From contig JAPYMA010001660.1 in NCBI GenBank assembly GCA_035041965.1, positions 1-64,000 of the forward strand: a stretch of DNA of 64,000 nt, in the 5' to 3' direction. The notes beneath the pieces were generated by a model. The model made no database searches and was not told the origin of the DNA. It saw only the letters and a program-made list of their open reading frames with translations. Origin of the DNA: Anisakis pegreffii. Lineage: Eukaryota; Nematoda; Chromadorea; Rhabditida; Anisakidae. Of the stretch, positions 47,028 to 59,490 are shown piece by piece. Each line of letters starts with the position of its first letter. The stretch's first letter is position 1. Both the position numbers and the translations under genes were made by a program.

Positions 47028-50000
47028 ATGTGCGGTGAAAGAGTCATTAGGTTTTCGTTGAAAGTTCTACAGTTTTTAATTTCCGGATTTGTTGTCTACT
47101 GTCTGTTTCGAACTGGACCACATTGGATGTTGACACTGGCTTGTTTAATTGTGCCACCGTTTGGTGAGTCGAACAATTTACAAAGTTTTGATCAATTCAA
47201 ACACCTATTGCGGAATCGCAACTAACCATGAGGGAAACGAACTGCTTTAATAATTCACACCAACATGAGACGTTATAAAGTTGTGTCCATTTTCATTCAT
47301 TTGTCGTGCTGAGGTACCATTAGATAAGATGAATCAAGGGTAGACCACGATATATTGTTATAATCACGTATTTGAATGCTTTTCAGGGATTTATTTGATG
47401 CTGAAATCACCTGATCAAACCAAACATAAGTTACCACATCGCATCTATTGGGCCGTTGCAAAAGGCAAAAGTTGGTTGCGAGTAGATGTTACGATTTGCT
47501 TAACAATGAGTGTGGTGTTTTTTGGTTTTGCAATCATTTTATTTTATGCATTCTTTAAGGTCAGTCAACCTCTGGTTTGCATTTCTTTCAATTGTTCATC
47601 AGTTTTTTTTAATTATTTTGTTTCAGTGGGCTTATGTTTCTAATTATCATGTATACGTGCATTGGATTCTCATTTTCCAACGTGAATTTCGTCGTTTGCA
47701 TCTAAGATGGTAGCAATTATCTGTCACAAAAGACGACCGCAATCATAATTGGTCGAAATTAACATTTGAACAAATCAAATATTACTCTGAAAAACACTAA
47801 GAACGTCTTCATCCGAAAGAATATGATATGCTCCATGACTGAGGATGGAATAATTTCAATTCTTGTTTAGGAAATAATAATTGATTCACAACGACTTTCT
47901 GTCTGAAATTCTTAACTGCTTCAAAACGCCATAATTTTCACTGCACCTTTCAGTTATTACCTCAGAATGTGTATCTTTTATTTGCTGGAATTGCATCGCT
48001 CGTGATCACTTGTTTATATTTGATCAATGCTTTCGTATCGGTCAGTCAGTTGAGGAGTGGTACTGTCGATTTTTCGACTTCCATACTGAAATCTCGAGTG
48101 GGGCTACCAAAAGTTGAGAATGTTAGTTTTTGAGTAAATCTTGGGATCTACCAAAGTAGTGTTCTAATTCTCATAAATTATTTTAGGTTTTTTCCAATTA
48201 CTATCGTGTTGTCATCGGAAACAATATCCAGATTCGTTCTCGGTTCACTTTTCAGTAATTGCGCTAGCCATTTGTCTTTGATTATCTCATTTTTGATTTA
48301 TAAAAGCAGTAATGAAAAGATTCAGTTCTTCTCGAAAGGTTCATCAGTGACACCAACGTCAACTGAGCCAACGACGAAAACCACTCCAGATGAACTAATT
48401 ATTCAAGTGGATCAATCCAGTATGGTCAACACAAATCGACCAATGGATAATGCCACAGCACTTAACTATCAGTCAAGCAATTTTTCATTCAGCACCTTCG
48501 AAAGTCCCTCAAACAAACCGTCACAACAGACAAGTACATTTACCAAACCAAAGGTTTCCATATTATTTGTATTAAATTTTGTTCTGACTGTAAGCATAAT
48601 TGAAGCCATCGATAAGTGAAACTGAATGATCGAATTGAAAAACTGAAGAGGTTAAACCATCTCCTCCTGAGTATAAATCCGTATCACCCTGGGAAAAGAG
48701 GAAAAGTCAACGGAAGTAGGATTCAAACCCAAAACCTATGGTGGCGTAGGCCGACACCTTGTCCACTGCGCCACTCAGCAAGTAGTTGCGGCATTTCTAT
48801 TGAATCAAGTGACTGAATCAAGCGCATCGTGTCTTCAAATTTTAATTGTAAATTAACGAGTTAGCAATCATAAAAGGTAGTACAGTAAAAACATACGTTT
48901 TCGACCACGGCAGGACTCGAACCTGCAATCTTCGGCTCCGGAAACCGACGCGTTGTCCATTACGCTACGCGGCCATGCATATGACTATTATTGCAAACTG
49001 AACAAGGCAACCTTTCATAACTGATAGTTTATGTCTTCTTATTTGCGATCCAAAACTTCTTCAACAGTCATAACGTTCAGCAAAAGTTTCGACCGCGGCA
49101 GGAGTCGAACCTGCAATCTTCGGTTCCGTAGACCGACGCGTTGTCCATTGCGCCACGCGGCCACAAATACTGTTTCTTTCCATTGCGCTGAACTGAACAT
49201 GCCTTTTACTTATAATCCAAAACTTACTCAGCAGTCCTTCCATCCAGTAATATTTTTGTTCACGGCACGACTCGAGCCTGCAACCTTCGGCTCCCGGAAC
49301 CGACGCGTTGTCCATTATGCTACGCAGCGGACAAATTCACTGCCCTATTATTACCTGAACCATGTGGTCTATGTATTCAAATCTCCAGGGTTGACTGACA
49401 AACTAACAGTTCTAAGCGGTTGCCTACTAAAGTTCAATATTTTCAAACACGGCAGGATTCAAATGTGCAATCTTCCGTTCCGTAGACTGGCGTGTTGTCC
49501 ATCAGGGATGATGAATTGCTCCAACAGTATGAATAAACACTCCTGTGTAAAGTCGACTATTCTTTGTGTTAATTGCGATACGAGGCGGAAATGAGTTGAG
49601 GAGGAGGAATGGCAGCGACGAAATTTGCTGCCGTAAATAAGGAAAATGTTTCCGCCTAAGAAAATTCCGGGGCCATGAAATGAGTAGGGCTTCTCGGTTC
49701 CTCGCAACAATCTTATCTATGTATTCTGCGTATCAGTGAACTAATGTCATCCTTTCATGAATAACTTTTGGCTGATTACTATCTGCCCATTCTATTGCCT
49801 TTTTTATATCCTATATCAGCTATCAATTTTTTGTGAGGAAAAGTCTTTTCAGTAACTTTACGAGTGTCGCTTGCTATAACTCTTTACCACTCATGTCATT
49901 ATCACTTCGCAGAATTACTGCAGTCAGCATTCATCACCAAAATCGCTTGTCGCTTTTGCGAAACCTCGAAGTGCCTAATAGAAAGATGTTCTCACTGAGT

Positions 50001-52949
50001 TCAATTTAAAATATCAACTTGAGCAATATTATCGCTTAATTCCAGATAACAACGCATTATCCAATTACTCAACAAGATTTTTATCGGCAACAAAGTGGGC
50101 CTGAAATGGACCAGAAAATAATCGATTATATCAGAGATGAATTGGATGAGAGTTTGGATCGCGAGTATGGCGCGTTGGTGAACACAAGAATTGCTAACAA
50201 TTGCGCTGACAATGCTAATATGAATGCTGGTAATCGGTCATCAAAAAAATCCGCTCAACACTATCGCTATGCACCAACTCGAATGATTGTACACCCTATG
50301 CAGCAACAATCCTCAGATCCACCATATTTTCGAGAACCCATTGTGTCCCATCAGCAATTCCATCGCCAACAACAGTACCAACAATTCTCTGACGATACGA
50401 CCAGTAGTACGGCGAGCGTCTCAGCCGAGCAAATCCATCCGAGATTCCCTCCCGCCACACTGCCAAAACCCTCTTACGAAAAGCACCAGTCGAGTCCTTC
50501 ACCTCCAGCACTCCCCAAGAAACCACCCCCATTTATGTCGAAATCTGAAAGCGAAGAAATCCGTCGAATAGCGCAATTCAATGAGGGCTTCGTTGCTAGT
50601 CAACAACAATTGCAACAACGAGCATCAACTTCGAGGTTTGCTATCGGTTGATCAGTTGATTCTTCATTAATTTGAACTGAGTAGTTATTGAATTGCTAAG
50701 CAAATTACTGTACTTTTTGTATTGCTGTTGAAATGAGTAAGAGAGCTGTATCTATGATTCGGTGATTCTGTGCTATCATAAGTTCATAGAATATTCGCGA
50801 ATGTGGATTTAAGTAAAGTGAACAGATCGCGAGCATTCAAGTTTATGTGAAGGAACACTCATTTTCAGAGATGTCGACGGACGACGTAGTGCATTTAAAG
50901 GGCTCACACCAAATCCTTCGAACACCCAGAAAATGACTGACAATTCAAGTGGTAATGCAGAAATTGAGAGAAATGAAGCAAAAAATGCTGACAAAAATGA
51001 TAATATTGTTTGTGCGGCACCGGTTGGCCAGCGATCTCGGCGTTTCGCGACCAAAAGCACTGAACCGAATAGTGGTCGAAGACGTTACCCTAGAGCTGAT
51101 GATGCATCCAATCTTAGAGTTCAGCGCATCGAGAACAAATCATCGGAGGATGAAGACAGCACTTCAGGTTAGGCTGTGTTTTCACGAGGTAATCAACTCT
51201 CCTATATCAAACGATCAAAATTTTTTTCATGCACCGCCAAGCAACTCCTATGAAATGATCAACGTTCGCATAACGTTGATCGCTAAATGTCGCTTTTTCA
51301 TACCCACTCTCAATCATGGGTCAATTTTTGTGTGATCGAAAAAAAAACTTGGGTTGTGTTCATTGCATAGGTAAAATGATCAAGCTAACTTTTAAAACTG
51401 CATCAGCAATTATCAGTATCCCTCAAAATTTCGGTTACGAATTAATACGGAAAGCAATTAGCAGAGGAATAGAAGGAGAGTGTCATTCCACCGTCAGTTA
51501 TAATCACCCAGAACGACTACTCAAAATTTTAGTTTCGATGTCGGGATCACTTGGAAGCGCTGTACATGATTACGAGAATTCAACAACGCTGGAACGAAGT
51601 AACAGCGATCTTGCGATGTTATCCAGAATGGTATCGGCAAACGAACAACGGGCAGCCAACCAAAGGAATCAAGTGCTCACAACAAGTTCTGATGCTAACG
51701 CCACACCAACAACAACAACAACATCAACGTCGAATCACAGCAGTACCGTTCAATACAATCGACAATCTTCACGTCGCAGTTCCACACCACCAAATGCTTA
51801 TATGAAACGTGCTTATCGACGATACTCGAACGAGAGCCAGTTCTTGAATTATGGTTTTGTCGAATCTGACGACGAAATTCTCACAAGCCGAAAACATTCT
51901 AACACATTGCCGAGGTGCTGCATTTTGTTTTCGTCAATGCTATTACTACTCACTGATAAGAGCAATTTCTTGTTACATCAAACAATATCATGCATTCGTT
52001 CAGTTCAACATGAACATGCACCTCTCTATTACCAATAGAAGTCACTCCGTTCCATTCCAACTTCACTGTTATCTTTATTTCCACGGTCACTATTGAATAT
52101 CGCTGCCTTTTTTGCCCTCCCAACGACTATTGCAGTTACCTTGCCATCAGTTACCTTGCCAAGTAAAAGCGATTGACAGTGAACTGAGATGGCAAGGTTT
52201 TTGACAAGACACTGATTGTTCTGATCTTTTCTAGTGCTCACCTGTCGGCTTTAACGCATCACCTGAGCGACAGTTCGAACAACGATAATAATGGTCGATT
52301 TGATGCAGAGTTCCTACCACCAATAGTAGCTTCAATAGATTCAAGTCGAGAATCCATTATCGCTCGAAACAATTCACCGAGACGAACCAGTTCTAGAGCT
52401 AAAAAGATGTATGGAAAGCGAGGTGAATATTACCAGGATTCGAGATGATTACTTGCTATTCATTCATTTTTGCCATTCAACATATTTATTCACCGATATT
52501 CCTAGTTAACTCACGGCTAATTGTATTGCTGCTGTATCATTCTATTCATCGTATCATTCAATGCCACTTTCATCAACTCCCTTCACGATTTTGCTTGAAA
52601 GCGAGAAGGGAATTGATGATTATGGCGTTAAATGCCAAATCCATATGCAAACATCTCCTTCCTAAAAGTACAACGATGTCTTCGGGATAATTGATGTAAC
52701 GATTCAAAATTACATAAAAACAAACTCAGTTCATCCAAATCTGTAATTGATTCATCTCTCAATTGATTACATGAGTGAGTAGACATGTCTTCGATTTTAG
52801 CTTGTATATATCTGATAATTCCAGGCTTTGATGTTGTTATCCGCACGCAGAGCGAAAGCGATATCAGTGATAACTCGCGAAACAACACCAAGAAACCATC
52901 AGTGATTCACGAAAGACCTGTGGATGCATTCTATGTTACTGAATTCTAG
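47028..52949 (+). CDS. Tetraspan membrane protein with long disordered cytoplasmic tail (unrecognised family)
   Basis: Start MCGERVIRF, 4 bases behind a TGATTTTCAG acceptor. Exons 47028-47163, 47387-47559 and 47954-48121 encode four helices: VLQFLISGFVVYCLF; MLTLACLIVPPFGIYLML; ICLTMSVVFFGFAIILFYAF; LLFAGIASLVITCLYLI. The tail comes from exons 48326-48553, 50046-50635, 50869-51167, 51533-51914, 52235-52422 and 52825-52949. All joins match in phase, giving about 760 residues. The tail is Ser/Thr/Gln/Pro-rich, with SH3-type PALPKKPPP, NYQSSN, RQSSRRSSTPP and a VTEF C-terminus. A phase-0 exon at 48187-48258 (VFSNYYRVVIGNN, ending in a stop) would give a short isoform without the tail. Architecture resembles 4TM receptor-auxiliary or junction proteins, but I see no claudin motif. 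Function is unknown. Confidence 0.65.
48712..48782 (-). pseudogene. Decayed tRNA-Arg-like copy
   Basis: The minus strand keeps the D-arm GTGGCGCAGTGGACAA and a T-arm-like GGGTTTGAATCC, but the anticodon stem no longer pairs and the acceptor is lost. First member of the intronic tRNA array. Confidence 0.6.
48902..48974 (-). tRNA. tRNA-Arg(CCG)
   Basis: A 73-nt cloverleaf on the minus strand. Acceptor GGCCGCG pairs with CGTGGTC (with G-U), the D-stem is GCGT/GCGT, and anticodon stem TCGGT/GCCGA encloses loop TTCCGGA, anticodon CCG (reads CGG). The T-arm is GCAGGTTCGAGTCCTGC and the discriminator is G. All conserved elements, including U33, are present. It lies inside the tetraspan gene's largest intron, antisense to it. 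Confidence 0.93.
49090..49162 (-). tRNA. tRNA-Arg(ACG)
   Basis: A 73-nt cloverleaf. Acceptor GGCCGCG pairs with CGCGGTC, and stem TCGGT/ACCGA encloses loop CTACGGA, anticodon ACG (inosine-modified, reads CGU/CGC/CGA). The T-arm is GCAGGTTCGACTCCTGC. The body is nearly identical to the CCG gene 115 bp away apart from the anticodon loop and a few stem bases, so the two arose by local duplication. Confidence 0.94.
49258..49331 (-). pseudogene. Degenerate tRNA-Arg copy
   Basis: It aligns with the CCG gene over most of its length. The anticodon loop is TCCGGGA, so U33 is C and the triplet would read CGG. The acceptor has a small insertion, and the T-stem is broken (GCAGG against CGTGC). Probably inactive. 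Confidence 0.7.
49443..49510 (-). pseudogene. Degenerate tRNA-Arg(ACG)-type fragment
   Basis: It retains the loop CTACGGA and a T-arm-like GCACATTTGAATCCTGCCG, but has lost the D-arm and the 5' acceptor. Last member of the array. Confidence 0.65.
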
Positions 52950-55520
52950 AGCTTTATCTCAAATATTTTCTAATAATCTGAAGATTTTCATTGACAACAT
53001 TCCATGTGATGTATTGAAGCGTAGACGATTTCGCTTATGTGATTGATATATCTATCCATTAAATTCCTTTATTTGACAAGAACTATTTGAATAAATATTT
53101 GCTTGTGTATAAATCCATGTAAATCTGTTAATAAGCCTGTAACACACTGCTTCATAACAATTTTCCATGAAATCCTGCTGAATGTCCGAGGGCAAACGCT
53201 TGAATAGATTTGATCACTTGACATCATCAGATTAAATTCGGAACTAAATCCAGGCATACTGAAAACTCAGCGAACGTGCAGCATGAATTACTAATATGTG
53301 GGATTTTTAATTGTTTCTTCAACTTTCGAAGGTCCTTCCTCTGCTGTATCCCGAACATTTTCTTCATTTTTGAACCATGAAAATCTTTTCAGCAAATAAT
53401 ACTAAAGTCCACGTGCAATTCACTACTGCCCGAATGTTCATGTGAACCTTTAATTTTTAAGATTAGGTGATTGATCGCAATGTTTGGGAAATCAAATTCA
53501 GTCAAGCATTGACTGCATTGCTGACATGCCTTTCCACAGTCACTAACTATAAATGCTTATCTTATCATCGCGTTTACCTTCATCTTATATTGACTGAGTT
53601 CATTTCGGCAAAAAAAGTTATCATTCCGAATAATCCAAATTTGCAGACATGAAATTTTTACGCGTTGTAAGAGCGACAGATTCTTAGAGTAAATACTGGC
53701 GCTTTATACGGTGTTCGGAGCTCCCTCGGATTACGTCTTTCAGGGGCTTATATAGTGCGCTGTTCATGAGTTTCAGCGTGAAAACCGTCTGTAAATCTGC
53801 GCAAGATTCCAATGCAAACACGATCACACAGATAAGCTGACCAATTCTTCTAATTGACAGCATCGAATCGGTCAAGATCTGCTATTCGGAATGCGCTTCA
53901 CTATCAAAAAAGAATATTTACTAATCACTTTGAGTCAATTAAACCTAACAGAGCAATATTTCGATGCTTCAAAACATAACGAGGCGTGACTTCATACTGT
54001 TAAGTGCTCATTCTTGCACGAAGTCAAACAGATCGTCAAAAAAAGGTCAACAATTTCGTTTCCATGTGACTAGTTTATACGTAAACATTAGCAGGTTATT
54101 TGAAATGACAAGTGGCGGCTTCAGATCACGAAGTCCTCCAGCTCTAAGAAGGTTCAGACACCGCTTTCTCAGAAAAAAACCGTGTCCATCTAGCTATCCT
54201 TTCATCTAGTTCGTTGCTCTTTTATAAATATTTTACTAACTGAAGATAAATAAACATTCGTTTACGCATATGAAGCTGTTCAAATATTTGACTTCAAAGC
54301 ATTTTGAACTAATTTTACACTTTTCCCACACGAGCGCCTGCATAAAGCATCATCGTTCACTCACAATCAAATTCGTGAATCCGATTCGATATTAAATAGC
54401 AACTGTTAATCACCGTATTGTTTGTTACGTTGGCAGACAATGAAATAATGATCGTATCGATTCGTTTTGATCATAATAAACAGAAATTTTATGAGTGTTC
54501 ATTGAGCCGTCCATCTGTATTAATGGTATGTGGTGCGTTTCATCAAAACGCACGTAAGGCGAAAGATTAGAAATATTAATGGAATGGTGTTGCTGACAGA
54601 TAGTTGAAGGAGCTGGAAAACTTGTTTTAATGATTTTGAAATAGACGATAATGATGAATGGTCGTCGCTGGCTGGAATTGTTTTGGATGATGAATTTTAG
54701 TTTGTTTTCTTGTGATGTTATTTCTTAATTTTATACTTTTGTGCTCTTCTGAAATGCTTTAGCAACGCTGTCTTGAGAAAATCAACGTCTTTTTGCCGAT
54801 AACAACACGTCTGCATATATTTATAAAGACACGTCAATTTCTTCAATTGTTAATTGGCAACAGTGAAGATTATTTAAGAAAGGATTTCAAGTCGAATCGA
54901 TTTTTCAAACGTTTCGAATAGTGCTGTGAAAGTAGTGCACTTTCAGTGATTTACAACTGCGATCACAATTGCGAGATATGGTTGGTGTTTGGTTCATTGA
55001 TTACCACTGTTCCTTTGCTACACCGATTGCATTCAAATGCTATGGCTGGTTTTAATGTTGATTAAAACCAGCTAACTGATTGACTAGGGCTGTCGAGTAG
55101 GGCTCATTCCTACTTACAATCAGTAACTGATCAGATGAGAACCTCTAAAAGCAACTCAGAGTGATCATTCATTTATCAAACGAATTGATGAGGTTTTATC
55201 ATCAATAACTTCAGCAGATACTAATTGTCAACAAACGTTATGTTCACAACTAACAAAAACACAACATTTTCCGAAGGCATCAAAACATTTGTACCATCGC
55301 AATTAAGCGGTGACCGTCGTTCGCACTCTCAGCAAAAGAATTCTGACTAAAATTGTTCCGCATTCTTATTGATTTTGTCGCGTGTATCTTATCGCTATGC
55401 TGTGAACGTTTACGATCATTATTGCTGTTTGAATCGATTATTGATAACAGATACTAAATAACTGCTACTAGATATATATTTCTCGATATTTAATCGAATA
55501 TTGATCCATAAATTGAAGAG
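52950..55520. other. Intergenic region between tetraspan gene and acetyltransferase
   Basis: AT-rich with no supported gene. The 82-codon frame at 53964-54209 ends Arg-rich but lacks signals. Contains the hairpin at 55045-55072. Confidence 0.5.
55045..55072. repeat. 12-bp perfect hairpin
   Basis: GCTGGTTTTAAT-GTTG-ATTAAAACCAGC, a perfect 12-bp stem with a 4-nt loop, about 450 bp upstream of the acetyltransferase start. Role unknown. Confidence 0.8.
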
Positions 55521-58500
55521 ATGAGCGCGACCGATATTGTACTCGTCGCCGGAAAGAAGAAAGACTTCATTGATGCTCTAAAAGCATCCGGAAGCTCCGA
55601 AGGTTGGGTGATGTCCTACGATGACTACGATGCGTATATCACATGGCTGGGAGCCGATAAAATCAGACATGTTGTCGCCAAGACGAAACGTTAATTGTTC
55701 ATTTAATTACGCACACAAAACGTTAATAGTTCTTTTAACAATTGTTCATTCGTGTATTCATTTTTGAGCAGTCGAAAATGATTTCTCATATGAAAATAGA
55801 ATAAAATTCGCCAAATATTCCATAAGATTCGTTGAAAATTTGTCGTTTCACTGATGTTTCCAAATTTTCGATTTTCATTCACACGATCTCATTCATTATT
55901 CATACTACCTGTGCGACTATTCCAATTGTTCATTATCCGATCGAAATTTTGATGTGGCAAACGAATGAATTTCTTGAAAAGTTAAATTGATAGAATATTG
56001 CTTCTGAGTTTGAGTTTCTAATATTTGCTTGTTGTAAGAATGAAATTGGATGATGAAAGTGGTTGTTCAGTGGGTGAATTTATTGGTTGTTGTATATGCT
56101 TCAATATGGAGGACATGTTGTTTGTGGCACTGTATTACGTTCGTCCGAAATACCGTCGTAACGGCATCGGTCAACGTTTATTCAGAACTGCATTGCCGGC
56201 AGCGTTGATGGAGAAAAAAAATGCTGGTTTACATGCAGGTTTCTTTACCTTCACTTCTACTGCTCACACGTTTTTGTTAGCTTCTGAAACTGTCGTATGA
56301 CCATTTGTACTGATAAAAACGTTATTTTTATCATTATTATTTATGATCGTAAACGTTTCGGCGACATCTTTTTGGGGCTTCCATGTAGTCAACGCATTTA
56401 ATCGTGTTAGTGGAAACTGAGCTAAGGTGTTCGTCGAAGCGGCTAATTAGCTGAGAATTTTGACAAAATCTGAAAAACAAAAGAAAATTGTAATCCTGTG
56501 CAGCCGAGTAGACAACTGCAATACGTCCATTATGATGACCATTGGTTTTGTCACGTGCTATCATTATCATTTTATAATTATTGTTATTATTAATTAGTAA
56601 TATTAATATTGATCGTTGTACAATTGATGGAGTAATCTACAAGATAACGGCATTCACAGAAATTTTCATGGGGCTTCTAAAACTATTACTGGGAATAATT
56701 TGAACTCTATTGTATTTTCTGATTACATTCAAGGAATTCCTCGTCAACCAGCAGTTGATGAATTTTCTCTCAATTTCTAGAGTGACCATGTGCGGAATCG
56801 CACCCTCATTGAATATGGATGATCAATCCAATGAGCGTAATACGACACTGTCGATTCTCCTTTGAAAGCTAACCTTTCACCGTACGGTTAATTAACACTG
56901 ACGCATTGATATGATTTACAGCGCCTAAGATGTCTCAAATATATGACACTGTTCTCGGTTTTAACAATTACACGCCATGGAAGACCGACATCGTGCAATT
57001 GCAAGAAATTGATATTGCCAAGCTGAAAGGTTTGTCTCTGAAATTACTCGAGAAATTGAAGAATCATTTGAGCTGAAATAGTTTCAATTATTGAAAGAGA
57101 AAGTTCAGGGAACATAAATTAAGATTCTTATTATAAAAGATCAAGCAATAATAAAGAACACATGCAAAATCTCGCTATGTTGACTCCGGTTCCTTACTCC
57201 AGACTTAATGATACCTGCCAGTGAAATTTTGACCTTAAGTCAACATATTTCTAGCTGCTCACTTAATGATAATTGCCGGTGAAATTTTGACCTGGAGTCA
57301 AAATATTTTTGGCTGCTCACCGTATATAAATCTCTACACCTCTCAGCATTGCTCTAGTTCTTAGACTGTTTCATTTTCAATCGTCAGTGATAGTAATCTA
57401 AATGAAATTGCTCGATAGTTAGTTGAACGATTTTTGAAATCGATTCACAATTTTCATGTTTTCATAGGACTATGAATAGTGAACATTTCTCGGTGATAAT
57501 AAGTTTCGCTTCAATTTGCAGAAATTCCAAAGGGCGATTGTTTCGTGAGAGATATTAGCAAAGTGAACATCGATAAACTGGTTGAGTACGATGAGACTGT
57601 TTATAAATCTTCGAGGGAGGCGTTCGTGAGGAATTTCATTGCGAGACGAAAGGACTCAAGATGCAAAGTATCACTCGCTAACATTTATTCTTAAGTTCAT
57701 CGAAAAAAATTTGCCAGCTCATACAAAAGATGCTTTCCCTCTGAATCGAAAATCTTTATGATTTCCGTATGGAAACCGGTCAATCTGCCCAAAGATATTT
57801 TGCCTAAAGACACATTGCCTAACGACAGTTTGCCTAATGGACAATTTGCCTAACGGACAATTTGCCTAACGGACAATTTGCCTAACGGACAATTTGCCTA
57901 ACGGACAGTTTGCCTAACGGACAGTTTGCCTAACTTACAGTTTTTAATGGATATTCCGCCTAATGGGCAAACTGTTCCTTAGATAAACTGTCCGTTAAGC
58001 AGTGTGTCTTTAGGCAAACTGTCGTTAGGCAAAATGTCTTTAAGCAGATTGACCGGTCACGGCCTTCCATCGGTAAGATTCCTACATGGAAGAGCGATAT
58101 TTGTACCAAGCGAGCACTGTGATGGTCAGATGCAAGCCTTCCATAGGTAATCGCAAATAAGCTTTTCCATCGAAGCTAATTCCAATCAAACTTTGTTATG
58201 AATTCGGCTAGAGAAAGTATAGGAGTTTCGAAGTTTTTTGAATGGAATGAATTTAGGTTGCATTCCAAAAAGATGGCTCAATAATTGGATACGGTTGTGC
58301 TCATCTCATGACTAACGGTACACCGATTTTGGCACCGATATATTGTGATTCAAATGGATCATTTCTGGCCGTAATCACTGAATTACTCAGTTGTTTTAAT
58401 GAACAGTTAAAGAAGAATAGCACGGCTGATCTGAGACCAACATCTTTGAAAACACAGCCAATTACCACACTTCTTGAAGGCGCTGCAAAAGTCGTCAAGG

Positions 58501-58849
58501 TAAGTCGATCGTTGCATTATCTGTTTCTCATCAAGTGACAAGAATAATAATGATAACAAAGTGATAATCCTCAAAATACCAACCATGATAGCAATAAAAG
58601 CCATATGAAGGATAAAATCACCGAACTTACTATTACGCAATTCATAATAAATTGGCAATATACCCAACTGTATGAAAATGAAAAGTTATAAAAAGGAAGT
58701 CTTGGTCAGTTTACAATATCAAATGAAGCGTTGAATTTCACTAATGTTTTCTTCAGAAAGCCTATAACTCGCCTCAATTCACAAAATTCATACCAGAACA
58801 TGATGCCGACAAGATCTACAGTGTGGCAGATCTTAATTTATGGATTTGA
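55521..58849 (+). CDS. GNAT-family N-acetyltransferase, nematode DUF1248 type
   Basis: Six exons: 55521-55689, 56071-56238, 56922-57029, 57522-57667, 58257-58499 and 58757-58849. All junctions match in phase and give 308 residues, about the family's usual length. The N-terminus reads DFIDALKASGSSEGWVMSYD. The acetyl-CoA-binding GNAT core follows: LFVALYYVRPKYRRNGIGQR with the R-x-x-x-G-I-G pyrophosphate loop. Further on come SQIYDTVLGFNNY and KLVEYDETVYKSSREAFVRN, both characteristic of the C. elegans DUF1248 proteins. The substrate is unknown. There is no signal peptide, so it is predicted cytosolic. Intron 4 contains a foldback element (57775-58058), and intron 3 has a 58-bp tandem duplication. 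Exon 2 was set by the GTTGTTCAG acceptor, because the longer frame there has no acceptor that keeps phase. Confidence 0.88.
57203..57318 (+). repeat. 58-bp tandem duplication
   Basis: Two diverged copies starting ACTTAATGATA and sharing GTGAAATTTTGACC, GAGTCAA and GCTGCTC. It lies in intron 3 of the acetyltransferase gene. Confidence 0.8.
57775..58058. mobile_element. Foldback (palindromic) MITE, copy 2
   Basis: It starts ACCGGTCAATCTGCCC and ends GCAGATTGACCGGT. The left arm has expanded to about six tandem GCCTAACGGACAATTT units; the right arm is the inverted version. The centre (TTTTTAATGGATATTCCGCC) matches the centre of the copy at 39151-39392. No clear target duplication. Inserted in an intron. 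Confidence 0.8.
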
Positions 58850-59490
58850 ACATTGAAAAGGATGCAAAAATAATTTCTCTTTGTCAATTTCGGAACAGAG
58901 TGTATCTAAATTTAATCTGTGGTGTTTCTAAATTTGTAATTTAATCTATTCCTGTTTTTAATCTATTCATCAATTTTTCGTTTGCATTTCGTGAATTATA
59001 TTTGATATTCGCAAAATCAGCTGTGATATAAACAAATGAGTGTTCATTGTATGAAAATAAGTGGTTATAGAATAAACGATTATTCATTTGATAAAAAAAG
59101 TGTGTTGGTGTTGTTGGTGGATTAACTGAGAGGTGTTCACAGAGCGCAACGAATTTTATAAGGCGAAAGGAACTGCTTAAAGCAACATGTGAAATGTATG
59201 GGTGGGTTGCATTTATTGTGGGAATGAGACGAGATTTCATTTTTATAGGATCTTTCAGAACTCATCGAAATGATTTATTTGTGAAATTTGTCTTCATCAC
59301 AACTGACCTCAGTGATTTTATTGACAGTGCAAAACAAATCACACGTCAGTTCATTAAAAAAATCAAATGCTACAAGTACATTACTATCAAAGGACTCAGT
59401 AAGTAATTGTTTATGAATTATTAACGATTTATTGATTAGAATAGACTATTTGTGTGATCATCATATTGTTCTTTGGTTCTTTGAAACTAG

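Noticed and set aside
49031..49594. 187-codon plus-strand open frame
   Set aside because: It runs through the antisense tRNA-Arg copies; repeated TRCPLRHA-like phrases are translated tRNA complement.
50287..50571. Alternative 94-codon plus frame and a 78-codon minus frame within the tetraspan tail exon
   Set aside because: The main frame has consensus ends and continues in phase on both sides; the others are shadows.
58301..58667. Minus-strand frames over the acetyltransferase exon
   Set aside because: They are antisense to a well-supported coding exon.
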